Origin: Streptomyces sp. TS71-3
GTDB lineage: Bacteria > Actinomycetota > Actinomycetes > Streptomycetales > Streptomycetaceae
NCBI RefSeq assembly: GCF_018327685.1
Contig: NZ_BNEL01000001.1
Coordinates: 4,154,001-4,218,000 of the forward strand
Direction of reading: 5' to 3'
DNA length: 64,000 nt
Part shown: positions 31,462-40,929 of the stretch, piece by piece
Layout: each line of letters starts with the position of its first letter
How positions within the stretch are numbered: the stretch's first letter is position 1
The notes under the pieces: model-generated
What the model saw: only the letters and a program-made list of their open reading frames with translations
What the model was told of the DNA's origin: nothing
The model's database searches: none
Position numbers and translations under genes: made by a program

Positions 31462-34209
31462 CTACGCGTCGCCCCCGGCCGCCCCGGGATCCGCCGCGGC
31501 CGCGTCCAGCAGCTCGTATCGGTCGATGGCCTTCTGGAGCAGGGACCGGTCGACCCTCCCCTCCGCGGCCAGTTCGGAGAGGACCGCCACGACGATCGAC
31601 TGAGCGTCGATGTGGAAGAAGCGGCGGGCCGCACCCCGGGTGTCCGCGAAGCCGAAGCCGTCGGCTCCCAGCGACTGGTAGCGGCCCGGTACCCAGCGGG
31701 CGATCTGGTCGGGTACGGACCGCATCCAGTCGGACACCGCTACGAACGGGCCCTGCGCGTCCTGGAGCTTCCGGGTGACGTACGGCACCGCCTGCTCCTC
31801 GTCGGGGCGGAGCAGATTGTGCCGCTCCACCTCGACGGCCTCGCGGCGCAGTTCGTTCCAGGACGTCGCCGACCAGACGTCCGCCCTGACATCCCAGTCC
31901 GCGGCGAGGATCCGCTGCGCCTGAAGCGCCCACGGCATGGCCACCCCGGACGCCATGATCTGCGCGGGGATGCTGCCCGCGTCGCCCGCACTGAGCCGGT
32001 GGATGCCCTTGACGATGCCCTCCACGTCGACGTCGTCCGGCTCGGCGGGGTGCTGGATCGGCTCGTTGTACACGGTCAGGTAGTAGAAGACGTCCTCGCC
32101 GTGCGGGTGCTCGTCCGAGCCGCCGTACATCCGCCGCAGGCCGTCCTGGACGATGTGCGCGATCTCATAGCCGTACGCCGGGTCGTAGGCGACACAGGCC
32201 GGGTTGGTGGAGGCCAGCAGCTGCGAGTGGCCGTCGGCGTGCTGCAGACCCTCACCGGTCAGAGTCGTTCGGCCGGCAGTCGCACCCAGAACGAATCCCC
32301 GGGCCATCTGGTCGGACATCTGCCAGAACTGGTCGCCGGTGCGCTGGAAACCGAACATGGAGTAGAAGACGTAGACCGGGATCAGCGGCTCGCCGTGCGT
32401 GGCGTACGCCGAGCCCGCGGCGATCAGCGAGGCCGTGCAGCCCGCCTCCGAGATCCCGTCGTGCAGCATCTGACCGGTCGGGGACTCCTTGTAGGCGAGC
32501 AGCAGCTCACGGTCGACCGATTCGTACTGCTGGCCCTGCGGGTTGTAGATCTTCGCGCTCGGGAAGAACGAGTCCATGCCGAAGGTGCGGTACTCGTCCG
32601 GCGCGATCAGTACGAAGCGCTTGCCGATCTCCTTGTCCCGCATGAGGTCCTTGAGCAGCCGGACGAAGGCCATGGTGGTGGCGATGGCCTGGTGCCCGGA
32701 GCCCTTCTTCACGCTCGCGTAGGCCTTGTCGCCCGGCAGCGCGAGGGGCTTGGACCGCACGATCCGGGTCGGCACGTAGCCGCCGAGCGCCTTGCGGCGG
32801 TCGTGCATGTACTGGATCTCCTCGGAGTCCCGGCCCGGGTGGTAGTACGGCGGCGGGCCCTCCTGGAGCCGCTGGTCGCTGATCGGCAGGTGCAGCCGGT
32901 CGCGGAACCCCTTCAGGTCGTCGACCGTCAGCTTCTTCATCTGGTGGGTGGCGTTGCGGCCCTCGAAGTTCGGGCCGAGCGTCCAGCCCTTGACGGTCTG
33001 CGCCAGGATCACCGTCGGCTGCCCCTTGTGCGCCTTGGCCGCCGAGAACGCCGCGTAGATCTTCCGGTGGTCGTGGCCGCCGCGCCCGAGGTGGAGGATC
33101 TGGTCGTCGGTCATGTTCTCGACCATGGCGCGCAGCCGCTGGTCGTCGCCGAAGAAGTGCCGGCGGATGTAGGCGCCGGTCTCCGTCGCGTACGTCTGGA
33201 ACTGCCCGTCCGGGGTGTTGTTCAGCCTGTTGACGAGGATGCCGTCGCGGTCCTGCGCCAGCAGCGGGTCCCAGGAGCGGTCCCAGACCAGCTTGATCAC
33301 GTTCCAGCCGGCGCCCCGGAACTGCGACTCCAGCTCCTGGATGATCTTCCCGTTGCCGCGCACGGGGCCGTCGAGCCGCTGGAGGTTGCAGTTGACCACG
33401 AAGGTCAGGTTGTCCAGGCTCTCACGCGCCGCGATCGAGAGCTGACCCAGCGACTCCGGCTCGTCCATCTCGCCGTCGCCGAGGAAGGCCCAGACGTGGG
33501 AGTCGGAGGTGTCGGCGATTCCGCGGGCGTGCATGTAGCGGTTCATCCGGGCCTGGAAGATCGCGCCGAGCGGGCCGAGGCCCATGGACACGGTCGGGAA
33601 CTCCCAGAAGTCCGGCATCAGCCGCGGGTGCGGATAGCTGGACAGGCCGTTGGGGGCCTTCGACTTCTCCTGGCGGAAGCCGTCGAGCTGGTCCTCGGTG
33701 AGGCGGTCCAGCAGGTACGCGCGCGCGTAGATGCCCGGCGAGGCGTGCCCCTGGAAGAAGACCTGGTCACCGCCCTTTCCGTCGTCCTTGCCCCGGAAGA
33801 AGTGGTTGAAGCCCACGTCGTACATCGAGGCGGACGAGGCGAAGGTGGCGATGTGGCCGCCCACCCCGATGCCGGGGCGCTGGGCACGCGAGACCATGAC
33901 GGCCGCGTTCCAGCGCGTCGCGTTGAGGACCTTGCGTTCGATCTCCTCGTTGCCGGGGAAGAACGGCTCGTCCTTGGTGGCGATCGTGTTCACATAGTCC
34001 GAGCTGCGCATCTCTGGGACGGCCACATGCCGCTCGCGTGCGCGCTCCATCAGGCGCAGCATGAGATAGCGGGCGCGTTCACGGCCCCGCTCGTCGACGG
34101 CGGCGTCCAGGGAGTCGAGCCACTCCTGGGTCTCCTCGGGGTCGAAGTCCGGGACCTGGCTGGGCAGACCGCCAATGATGATCGGATTGCGATCGGATCC
34201 GGAAGCCAC
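31462..34209 (-). CDS. aceE: Pyruvate dehydrogenase E1 component, homodimeric type
   Basis: Thiamine-diphosphate enzyme that decarboxylates pyruvate and acetylates E2 lipoyl groups, feeding acetyl-CoA to the TCA cycle and fatty acids. The 915 residues match the AceE family in length. The ThDP/Mg2+ motif starts [10 protein letters not shown] (244-253), and further landmarks are [44 protein letters not shown] and the C-terminal [23 protein letters not shown]. No E2/E3 genes are beside it, as is usual in Streptomyces. Upstream lies a 656-bp region shared with DUF3052. Confidence 0.97.
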   Translation of the reverse strand: MASGSDRNPIIIGGLPSQVPDFDPEETQEWLDSLDAAVDERGRERARYLMLRLMERARERHVAVPEMRSSDYVNTIATKDEPFFPGNEEIERKVLNATRWNAAVMVSRAQRPGIGVGGHIATFASSASMYDVGFNHFFRGKDDGKGGDQVFFQGHASPGIYARAYLLDRLTEDQLDGFRQEKSKAPNGLSSYPHPRLMPDFWEFPTVSMGLGPLGAIFQARMNRYMHARGIADTSDSHVWAFLGDGEMDEPESLGQLSIAARESLDNLTFVVNCNLQRLDGPVRGNGKIIQELESQFRGAGWNVIKLVWDRSWDPLLAQDRDGILVNRLNNTPDGQFQTYATETGAYIRRHFFGDDQRLRAMVENMTDDQILHLGRGGHDHRKIYAAFSAAKAHKGQPTVILAQTVKGWTLGPNFEGRNATHQMKKLTVDDLKGFRDRLHLPISDQRLQEGPPPYYHPGRDSEEIQYMHDRRKALGGYVPTRIVRSKPLALPGDKAYASVKKGSGHQAIATTMAFVRLLKDLMRDKEIGKRFVLIAPDEYRTFGMDSFFPSAKIYNPQGQQYESVDRELLLAYKESPTGQMLHDGISEAGCTASLIAAGSAYATHGEPLIPVYVFYSMFGFQRTGDQFWQMSDQMARGFVLGATAGRTTLTGEGLQHADGHSQLLASTNPACVAYDPAYGYEIAHIVQDGLRRMYGGSDEHPHGEDVFYYLTVYNEPIQHPAEPDDVDVEGIVKGIHRLSAGDAGSIPAQIMASGVAMPWALQAQRILAADWDVRADVWSATSWNELRREAVEVERHNLLRPDEEQAVPYVTRKLQDAQGPFVAVSDWMRSVPDQIARWVPGRYQSLGADGFGFADTRGAARRFFHIDAQSIVVAVLSELAAEGRVDRSLLQKAIDRYELLDAAAADPGAAGGDA

Positions 34210-34865
34210 GCTGTTCCTTCGCTTTCGAGACGCTGTTCGGTTCAGTTCGAGAACGTTGGTCCGGGGCGCCGTACCGGCCCCGGGCGCCGTTGGTCCGGGG
34301 CGCCGTCCGGGCCGTCTGTGCTGGTATTCCGCTGGTGTGCGCCGCAGTCCATCGTGTACCTAGGGGGCTGGCACGTCATCTCTACCGACGGGTAACCCAT
34401 GGTTCCCGGCGCGCCGAGGTGGCCGGCGGGCCCGCGCCGCCCGTACTGAACGATTCGTTCCGCCGTGTCGGGGCCGGTCACCGCTGCTGTCCGAAGCCTG
34501 TCGGCGGGTCCCGCCGTGGGGGCGCCGGCGCCCTGCGCGCAATGGGGGTCGCGTCCGCTTCACGGCATTCATACACCTGGGACCTCTCGCGTTCGGAAGA
34601 ATGTTCGACAGATGATGTCTCACGGAGTAGACCAGGACCGGCATATCGGGTGTATCGGTACGGGGCTTCCAGCGACTACCGTGGTGAGGTGCGTGGAGTT
34701 GCGTCGAGGCGCCCCGGAACGTCACCGTTTCGGCGGTCTCCACGGCCGGGTACTTGCGCGATCGGTCCCGCCCGTGTGGACTACGGCCAACGCTTCGCGT
34801 ACGCGCGTGGCTGAAATACCGGAATACGCTTCGTACACTGTCTGAACATGATCAGGAGGCAACCC
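34210..34865. other. 656-bp divergent intergenic region between aceE and DUF3052
   Basis: No gene is supported: open frames lack family resemblance. It must hold the aceE promoter on the minus strand and the DUF3052 promoter (the stretch 34810-34850, GAAATACCGGAATACGC...GTACACTGTCTG, is A/T-richer). It includes an 18-bp direct repeat (34256-34273, 34289-34306). An unusually long upstream region for Streptomyces, consistent with complex control of aceE. Confidence 0.45.
34256..34306 (-). repeat. 18-bp direct repeat upstream of aceE
   Basis: GTTGGTCCGGGGCGCCGT occurs at 34256-34273 and 34289-34306, 33 bp apart (three helical turns), 47-97 bp before the aceE start. The spacing suits a dimeric or cooperatively binding regulator, but this is inference. 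Confidence 0.6.
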
Positions 34866-35303
34866 GTGAGCGCGACCGCGGACCACGCGGAGGAGCGGAC
34901 CAACCCTGCCGCAAGGCTGGGTTTCCAGCCCGAGCAGGTGGTCCAGGAGATCGGCTTCGACGACGACGTCGACCAGGAGCTCCGCGAGGCCATTGAGGAG
35001 ACCATCGGCAGCCAGCTCGTCGACGAGGAGTACGACGACGTCGCCGATGTCGTGGTGCTGTGGTTCCGGGAGGACGACGGCGACCTGACGGACGCGCTGG
35101 TCGACGCCACCACGCTGATCGACGAGGGTTCCCCGGTCTGGCTGATGACTCCCAAGACGGGCCGCACGGGCTACGTCGAGCCGAGTGACATCAATGAGGC
35201 CGCGCAGACAGCAGGCCTGTCCCAGACGAAGAGCGTCGCCGCCGGCAAGGACTGGAGCGGCAGCCGTCTGGTGACGCCGAAGGCAGCGGTCAAGAAGCGG
35301 TAG
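34866..35303 (+). CDS. DUF3052 family protein
   Basis: A 145-residue acidic protein with the DUF3052 pattern: ARLGFQPEQVVQEIGFDDDVDQELREAIEETIGSQLVDEEYDDVADVVVLWFREDDGDLTDALVDA, then WLMTPKTGRTGYVEPSDINEAAQTAGL. Its function is unknown; it is conserved in actinobacteria next to aceE and a peroxiredoxin, as here. The GTG start at 34866 follows AGGAGG (34853-34858) at 7 nt; an ATG 18 bp upstream lacks a site. Soluble, with no catalytic motif recognised. Confidence 0.88.
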   Translation: MSATADHAEERTNPAARLGFQPEQVVQEIGFDDDVDQELREAIEETIGSQLVDEEYDDVADVVVLWFREDDGDLTDALVDATTLIDEGSPVWLMTPKTGRTGYVEPSDINEAAQTAGLSQTKSVAAGKDWSGSRLVTPKAAVKKR

Positions 35304-35740
35304 CCGGCAGGCGCCGGGGCCCGCCGCGGGATGCGCGGCAGCGGCACGGCGCCGCCCCACCGGGCCTGATGGGCCCACCCAGGCATGGACGCCGGGCCGC
35401 AAGGTGCGGCCGGCGCCGCTGGTGAGCGCGCTCGGGCGTGTGGCGGGGCGGCGCCGCACCGGGCGTCCGGGCGCACCGGGCGGCACCGAAGAGCCGGTCC
35501 GGGGACCACGGTGGGACAACCGGGCCGGACACCACGGTGGACCGCCGGTCCGGACACCCTGCGGGATGGTCCGGACGCCTTCCCGTGGCGATCCGGCCAG
35601 GGTCCACCGCGTCGGCACGTTCACGGGACGGGCCGACCGGATCCTGCCGCACCCCGAGTGGGCGCACCCGGATTCCATGCCGCGCGGCCGAGCCCCCTGC
35701 GTAGGGTGGACGTCACCCAACCGCCGCAGGGAAGGACAGC
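35304..35740. other. 437-bp intergenic region
   Basis: Between the DUF3052 and peroxiredoxin genes on the same strand. It contains repeated GGTCCGGACAC-like words (GGTCCGGGGACCACGG, CGGGCCGGACACCACGG, GGTCCGGACACC, GGTCCGGACGCC at about 35495-35580). GTAGGGTGGACG at 35700-35711 may be the -10 region of the peroxiredoxin gene. No gene seen. Confidence 0.45.
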
Positions 35741-36205
35741 ATGACCATGGCGATCGAGGTCGGCACCGAGGCCCCGGATTTCGAGCTGAGGAACCAGCAC
35801 GGCGAGACCGTGCGGATCTCGGACTTCCGCGGGGAGAAGAACGTCGTGCTGCTCTTCTACCCGTTCGCGTTCAGCGGGGTGTGCACCGGCGAGCTGTGCG
35901 CCCTCCGCGACGAGCTGCCGAAGTTCGTCAACGACGACGTCCAGCTGCTCGCCGTCTCCGTCGACTCCTTCTTCAGCCAGCGCGTCTTCGCCGAGCGTGA
36001 GGGCCTGACCTACCCGCTGCTCGCCGACTTCTGGCCGCACGGAGCCGTCGCCAGTGCGTACGGGGTCTTCGACGAGGCGAAGGGCTGCGCGGTGCGCGGC
36101 ACCTTCGTCATCGACAAGGCGGGAGTCGTCCGCTGGACGATCGTGAACGCCATTCCGGACGCCCGCGACCTGACCCAGTACACCAAGGCACTCGACACAC
36201 TGTGA
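35741..36205 (+). CDS. Peroxiredoxin, AhpE/bacterioferritin-comigratory type
   Basis: A 154-residue thiol peroxidase that reduces H2O2, peroxynitrite or organic peroxides. The peroxidatic Cys48 is in PFAFSGVCTGELC, with Cys53 five residues later, followed by the invariant Arg in the FVIDKAGVVRWT region. This C-x4-C arrangement is typical of AhpE-like 1-Cys/atypical enzymes of actinobacteria. Two adjacent ATGs (35741, 35747) are possible; AAGGA at about 35732 fits both. The next genes are terD homologues, fitting a stress-defence neighbourhood. Confidence 0.92.
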   Translation: MTMAIEVGTEAPDFELRNQHGETVRISDFRGEKNVVLLFYPFAFSGVCTGELCALRDELPKFVNDDVQLLAVSVDSFFSQRVFAEREGLTYPLLADFWPHGAVASAYGVFDEAKGCAVRGTFVIDKAGVVRWTIVNAIPDARDLTQYTKALDTL

Positions 36206-36246
36206 CGCTTCGCCGCCAAGGCCTGCGGATGCCGGGAACCCGTCAC

Positions 36247-36252
36247 TAGGAT
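36247..36252 (+). promoter_or_regulatory. Candidate -10 box of the first terD
   Basis: TAGGAT in the context CGTCACTAGGATCC, about 67 nt before the GTG start, giving a short leader. The preceding 35 bp hold no clear -35 box, which suggests either activator-dependent or alternative-sigma control. Confidence 0.4.
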
Positions 36253-36318
36253 CCACACGTTGATCCGATGCCAATGCACTACGGGGCTTCCCCGCCCCTG
36301 AGACCAATGGGAGGACTC

Positions 36319-36894
36319 GTGGGAGTCAGCCTCAGCAAGGGCGGCAACGTATCGCTGACCAAGGAGGCGCCGGGCCTGACCGCGGTCACGGTCGGACTGG
36401 GCTGGGACGTGCGTACCACCACGGGTACGGACTTCGACCTGGACGCCAGCGCCATCCTGACGAACACGGAGGGCAAGGTCAGCAGTGACCAGAACTTCGT
36501 GTTCTTCAACAACCTCAAGAGCCCGGACGGCTCCGTGGAGCACACCGGTGACAACCTCACCGGCGAGGGCGAGGGTGACGACGAGCAGATCAAGGTCAAC
36601 CTCAACGGCGTGCCGGCCGACGTCGAGAAGATCGTCTTCCCGGTGTCGATCTACGACGCGGACAACCGCCAGCAGTCGTTCGGCCAGGTGCGCAACGCCT
36701 TCATCCGCGTGGTCAACCAGGCCAACCAGCAGGAGATCGCCCGGTACGACCTCTCGGAGGACGCCTCGACCGAGACCGCCATGGTCTTCGGCGAGCTCTA
36801 CCGCCACGGCGCCGAGTGGAAATTCCGCGCGATCGGCCAGGGCTACGCCTCGGGCCTGCGCGGTATCGCGCAGGACTTCGGCGTCAACGTCTGA
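36319..36894 (+). CDS. terD: TerD family stress protein (first tandem copy)
   Basis: A 191-residue calcium-binding protein of the TerD/CABP family, linked in actinobacteria to stress, differentiation and tellurite tolerance. It shows [42 protein letters not shown] (the Asp/Glu/Asn-rich calcium sites, about 55-85) and the C-terminal [31 protein letters not shown]. The GTG at 36319 gives the invariant N-terminus [14 protein letters not shown] and has GGGAGGA upstream. About 80% identical by eye to the next gene: a tandem duplication. Confidence 0.94.
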   Translation: MGVSLSKGGNVSLTKEAPGLTAVTVGLGWDVRTTTGTDFDLDASAILTNTEGKVSSDQNFVFFNNLKSPDGSVEHTGDNLTGEGEGDDEQIKVNLNGVPADVEKIVFPVSIYDADNRQQSFGQVRNAFIRVVNQANQQEIARYDLSEDASTETAMVFGELYRHGAEWKFRAIGQGYASGLRGIAQDFGVNV

Positions 36895-36908
36895 CCTCCT
36901 CGGTGCCC

Positions 36909-36927
36909 CCGCCAGTGTGTTTGGCGG
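36909..36927 (+). terminator. Small hairpin between the tandem terD genes
   Basis: CCGCCA-7 nt-TGGCGG about 15 nt after the first terD stop. A 6-bp stem with no U-tract; it may attenuate rather than end transcription into the second copy. Confidence 0.45.
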
Positions 36928-37037
36928 CAAGGGCGCCCGGAAAAATCAGACGGCAGTCCCTCCGCCCGGCGCCGCGCCAGCACGTGCGGCGCCGGACGCG
37001 CGGAGGTCACCGTTCCACACCAGGGGAGGACACGATC

Positions 37038-37613
37038 ATGGGCGTCACACTCGCCAAGGGAGGCAATGTCTCCCTGTCCAAGGCCGCACCCAACCTCACC
37101 CAGGTGATGGTCGGACTCGGCTGGGACGCACGCTCCACCACCGGAGCCCCCTTCGACCTGGACGCCAGCGCGCTGCTGTGCAGCGGCGGCCGGGTCCTCG
37201 GCGACGAGTGGTTCGTTTTCTACAACAACCTCAAGAGCCCGGACGGCTCGGTGGAGCACACCGGTGACAACCTCACCGGCGAGGGCGAGGGCGACGACGA
37301 GTCCATCCTCCTCGACCTCTCCAAGGTCCCGGAAACCTGCGACAAGATCGTGTTCCCGGTCTCCATCCACGAGGCGGACAACCGCGGCCAGACCTTCGGC
37401 CAGGTCAGCAACGCCTTCATCCGCGTGGTCAACCAGGCCGACGGACAGGAACTCGCCCGCTACGACCTCTCCGAGGACGCCTCCTCCGAGACCGCGATGA
37501 TCTTCGGCGAGGTCTACCGCTACCAGGGCGAGTGGAAATTCCGCGCCGTGGGCCAGGGGTACGCGTCGGGTCTGCGCGGGATCGCTCTAGACTTCGGGGT
37601 CAACGTTTCGTAA
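37038..37613 (+). CDS. terD: TerD family stress protein (second tandem copy)
   Basis: A 191-residue paralogue of the preceding gene, with the same start ([14 protein letters not shown]), calcium-site segment [26 protein letters not shown] and end ([27 protein letters not shown]). It differs mainly at [17 protein letters not shown], and it gains a Cys pair (LLCS, ETCD). GGGGAGGA precedes the ATG. The two copies may make hetero-oligomers. It is followed 70 bp later by a TerC-superfamily membrane gene on the same strand, which TerD proteins are thought to work with at the membrane. Confidence 0.94.
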   Translation: MGVTLAKGGNVSLSKAAPNLTQVMVGLGWDARSTTGAPFDLDASALLCSGGRVLGDEWFVFYNNLKSPDGSVEHTGDNLTGEGEGDDESILLDLSKVPETCDKIVFPVSIHEADNRGQTFGQVSNAFIRVVNQADGQELARYDLSEDASSETAMIFGEVYRYQGEWKFRAVGQGYASGLRGIALDFGVNVS

Positions 37614-37683
37614 AGCCGGCCACGGCGCGGGGGAACCCGTCCCCCAGACTCCGTCCGGGGGGATCCTCACGATTGGGTAGCAA

Positions 37684-38832
37684 GTGCTTCTGAAAACCTT
37701 CGGGTGGTCGTTCGCGATCACCGTGGTCGGCCTGGTCGTGGCCGTGCTCATCGGAGGCTGGACAGCCTTCGGCATCGTAGCGATCCTGTCCGTCCTGGAG
37801 ATCTCGCTCTCGTTCGACAACGCGGTGGTCAACGCCGGTGTCCTGAAGAAGATGAACGCCTTCTGGCAGAAGATCTTCCTCACGATCGGCGTGCTGATCG
37901 CGGTCTTCGGCATGCGGCTGATCTTCCCCGTGGTGATCGTCGCCGTGACGGCGAAGCTCAGCCCGGTCGACGCGGTCAATCTCGCCTTCACCGACAAGAG
38001 CCGCTACCAGCAACTGGTGACCGACGCCCACCCGGCGATCGCCGCCTTCGGTGGCATGTTCCTGCTGATGATCTTCCTCGACTTCATATTCGAGGACCGG
38101 GACATCCAGTGGCTGCGCTGGATCGAGCGGCCCCTGGCGAGGCTCGGCAAGGTCGACATGCTCGCGGTCTGCATCTCCCTCATCGTGCTCCTGATCTCCT
38201 CCATGACCTTCGCCGCCCACGCCCACCAGCACGGCGGGGTCCATGTGGACAAGGGCCAGACCGTACTGATCTCCGGAGTGGCCGGACTGATCACGTACAT
38301 GATCGTCGGGGGTCTCTCCGGCCACTTCGAGGCCCAGCTCGAAGAAGAGGAGGAACGCGAGGCCGAGGCCGAGGAGGAAGCCGAACGCTCGGGGGGCAGG
38401 AAGAACGCCGTGAAGCTGGCCGGCCAGGCCGCCTTCTTCATGTTCCTCTACCTGGAAGTCCTCGACGCCTCGTTCTCCTTCGACGGCGTCATCGGCGCGT
38501 TCGCCATCACCAACGACATCGTCTGGATGGCGCTCGGCCTCGGCATCGGCGCTCTGTACGTACGGTCCCTGACCGTCTACCTGGTCCGCCAGGGAACGCT
38601 CGACGACTACGTCTACCTGGAACACGGCGCCCACTACGCGATCGGCGCCCTGGCCGTGATCCTCCTGGTGACGATCCGGTTCGAGATCAACGAGGTCATC
38701 ACGGGCCTGGCCGGGGTGTTGCTGATCGGCTGGTCCTTCTGGTCGTCCGTGCGCCGTAACCGCGCCATCGAGGCGGCCGAGGGAAAAGGTGAGGCCTCGG
38801 GTGACAAGGCAGAAGTGTCGTCCGGGGTCTGA
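37684..38832 (+). CDS. DUF475/TerC-superfamily integral membrane protein
   Basis: A 382-residue protein with about nine predicted membrane segments. The two internal repeats each carry the acidic TerC signature within a helix: LEISLSFDNAVVNA (about 39-52) and LEVLDASFSFDGVIG (about 257-271), suggesting a metal (calcium or manganese) path. A charged Glu-rich loop (EEEEREAEAEEEAERS, about 221-236) faces the cytosol and could contact TerD proteins. The GTG start lacks a strong ribosome site. Known for TerC members: metal export or resistance; here it is part of the ter cluster. Confidence 0.9.
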   Translation: MLLKTFGWSFAITVVGLVVAVLIGGWTAFGIVAILSVLEISLSFDNAVVNAGVLKKMNAFWQKIFLTIGVLIAVFGMRLIFPVVIVAVTAKLSPVDAVNLAFTDKSRYQQLVTDAHPAIAAFGGMFLLMIFLDFIFEDRDIQWLRWIERPLARLGKVDMLAVCISLIVLLISSMTFAAHAHQHGGVHVDKGQTVLISGVAGLITYMIVGGLSGHFEAQLEEEEEREAEAEEEAERSGGRKNAVKLAGQAAFFMFLYLEVLDASFSFDGVIGAFAITNDIVWMALGLGIGALYVRSLTVYLVRQGTLDDYVYLEHGAHYAIGALAVILLVTIRFEINEVITGLAGVLLIGWSFWSSVRRNRAIEAAEGKGEASGDKAEVSSGV

Positions 38833-38985
38833 CTCCTCCCGTGCCGGCAGCGACTCCTACGGCGCCGGCGGTGTGACAGCGGACGGAGCGAGGAACGCTT
38901 TCTGCGAGGCGGCCATGAGGCACCCGCCCATGGCCGCCCCAGTCAGGGTTCACGCATGGATCATTTCAGGGCATTGGGGTGCGGT

Positions 38986-39726
38986 ATGTCCTTCTGGGAC
39001 GGTCTCTGGCGCGGAAGCGGCGCGACGCAGTTCGACTCGGGCAGCGCGGCGACGAACTCCATCGAACTCACCAAGCGCCATGGGGCGGTGTCGCTCAACA
39101 AGCAGGGCGCGGCCACCGGCAACCTCCGGGTCAACCTCTCGTGGCGCATGCGGACGTCGGACATCGGCGCCCCCGAGCGCGGCGGCGTGCTGCGGCACCC
39201 GTCCAAGCTCTTCAAGCCCGATGTCGTGCAGGCGCACACCGAGAGCATGGTCAACGTGGACCTCGACCTCGGGTGCCTCTACGAACTCAGCGACGGCACC
39301 AAGGGCGTCGTCCAGCCCCTCGGCAACTTCTTCGGCGAGCTGAACGCCCCGCCCTACATCAAGCTCAGCGGCGACGACCGCTTCGGCTCCGGCTCCGGCG
39401 AGACCATCTTCATCAACCTCGACCACCGCGACGAGTTCAAGCGACTCCTGGTCTTCGTCTACATCTACGACCAGACGCCGGCCTTCGACCGCACCCATGC
39501 CGTGGTGACGCTCTACCCGAGCAACGGCCCGCGGATCGAGATCAGCCTCGACGAACGGGCGCCGCAGGCCCGCTCCTGCGCCGTCTTCTCCTTGGAGAAC
39601 GTCAAGGGCGAGCTGACCGTCCGCCGCGAGGTGAGGTTCGTCTACGGCTTCCAGGCCGAACTCGACCGGCTCTACGGCTGGGGCCTCCAGTGGGGCCGCG
39701 GCTACAAGTCCAAGACCGGCCGCTGA
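38986..39726 (+). CDS. TerD/TerA-like tellurium-resistance family protein
   Basis: A 246-residue cytosolic protein: MSFWDGLWRGSG, then SIELTKRHGAVSLNKQG (the TerD-like start motif), MVNVDLDLGCLYELSDGTKGVVQPLGNFFG and GETIFINLDHRDEFKRLLVFVYIYDQTPAFDRTHAVVTLY. The TerD beta-sandwich motifs are present but diverged, and the acidic calcium loop is replaced, as in TerA-type proteins. Its ATG at 38986 has a weak GGGGTGCGG site; an in-frame ATG at 38956 is possible. Part of the ter cluster, with a 153-bp gap after the DUF475 gene. Confidence 0.85.
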   Translation: MSFWDGLWRGSGATQFDSGSAATNSIELTKRHGAVSLNKQGAATGNLRVNLSWRMRTSDIGAPERGGVLRHPSKLFKPDVVQAHTESMVNVDLDLGCLYELSDGTKGVVQPLGNFFGELNAPPYIKLSGDDRFGSGSGETIFINLDHRDEFKRLLVFVYIYDQTPAFDRTHAVVTLYPSNGPRIEISLDERAPQARSCAVFSLENVKGELTVRREVRFVYGFQAELDRLYGWGLQWGRGYKSKTGR

Positions 39727-39858
39727 GCCCAGCGTGGAACGCCCTGCCTGTAGCTCACCTCGGGTTTCGGCGAGCAGCTCCTGCCGTCGCCTTGCCGCCC
39801 TCCCGCCGAGGGCGGCACGAGCGGGCGCTGCGCCGGCTCCGACGCGTGCGACCGGCCG

Positions 39859-40716
39859 TCAGCGGTGCAGGAACTGCGGGCCCTGCGGCGGCAACGTGAA
39901 CTCTCCCTCGTGCCCGCCCACCGGCTGCGGATACCCGTACGCGGGCCGGGGCCCCGGTGGCACCGCCTGGGTCGGTGCCGCGGCGGCCGGCGGGCCCGGG
40001 TATCCGTACGCGGGAGCGGCCGCCTGCGTGGCCGCGGCCGGGGGGTAGCCGTACCCCGGCTGCGGCTGCGCTTGCACCTCGGTCGGAGCGGCGGACGACG
40101 GTGTGACGGTCGCGGTCGGCTCGGGCTCCGGCTCCGGCGATGCTTCCTCCGCCTCCGGGGCCGGCTCGGTCTCCACGTCGTCCACGGAGATCCCGAAATC
40201 GGTCGCCAGGCCTATCAGGCCGTTGGTGTACCCCTCGCCCAGCGCCCGGAACTTCCACGCGTCCCCGCGGCGGTACAGCTCCCCGCAGATCAACGCCGTC
40301 TCCGACCCCGTCTCCGGCCTGACGTCGAAGTGGGCCAGAGCCTCACCGGCGGGCGAGGCGGCGTCGTAGATGACTATCCGCAGGGTTCCCACATGTTCGA
40401 AGGGGATGTCGTCCGTGGACGCCACCATCAGAACCCGGCTCACCTCGGGGGCCACACCGGTCAGGTCGGTCTGGATGGTGTCGGTCAGCCCCTCGGCATC
40501 CCGCTTCTTGCCCAGCCGCCAGACGGCGCCCGACGGATGCCGGGGCTGGTTGTAGAAGACGAAGTCCTCGTCGGATCCGACCTTGCCGTTCGAACCCAGC
40601 AACAATGCGGAGGCATCGACATCCGGAACGCTCCGCCCCGGCGACCAACGCAGCACGGCACGGACCGCCGAGGCTTCCAGCGGAACGTTCGACCCCTTCA
40701 GCATTGCCTGTGTCAT
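39859..40716 (-). CDS. TerD family protein with Pro/Ala/Tyr-rich C-terminal tail
   Basis: A 285-residue protein: TerD domain in residues 1-182 ([77 protein letters not shown]), then an acidic linker ([17 protein letters not shown]) and a tail of about 75 residues with three YGYP motifs in Pro/Ala-rich sequence. Such tails are disordered and could mediate membrane or protein contacts. It is the only minus-strand gene of the cluster and is divergent from the HpcH-like gene. The start at 40716 is the one that gives a TerD-like N-terminus. Confidence 0.9.
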   Translation of the reverse strand: MTQAMLKGSNVPLEASAVRAVLRWSPGRSVPDVDASALLLGSNGKVGSDEDFVFYNQPRHPSGAVWRLGKKRDAEGLTDTIQTDLTGVAPEVSRVLMVASTDDIPFEHVGTLRIVIYDAASPAGEALAHFDVRPETGSETALICGELYRRGDAWKFRALGEGYTNGLIGLATDFGISVDDVETEPAPEAEEASPEPEPEPTATVTPSSAAPTEVQAQPQPGYGYPPAAATQAAAPAYGYPGPPAAAAPTQAVPPGPRPAYGYPQPVGGHEGEFTLPPQGPQFLHR

Positions 40717-40929
40717 ACGGTCATCCTGCCTGCTCGGTTCCGGTGACGACAACGCGGGGGCGAAGCACGCCCGGACGATCCCGGGCCCACCGGCACATAA
40801 CCCCCAGTGGACCGGGGGATAGGGCAGGGTTACCTGATTTTCATGCTATGTGGGAACCCTGGCGGGCCCCCCTACGTACTATTACCGGCCACATTACGTC
40901 GACACACCTTGGCGATGCGGGGAATACCT

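Noticed and set aside
31321..34395. Very long plus-strand frame opposite aceE (over 1000 codons)
   Set aside because: A typical antisense shadow of a high-GC gene: rich in Arg, Val, Gly and His, no domain, while the minus strand is plainly AceE.
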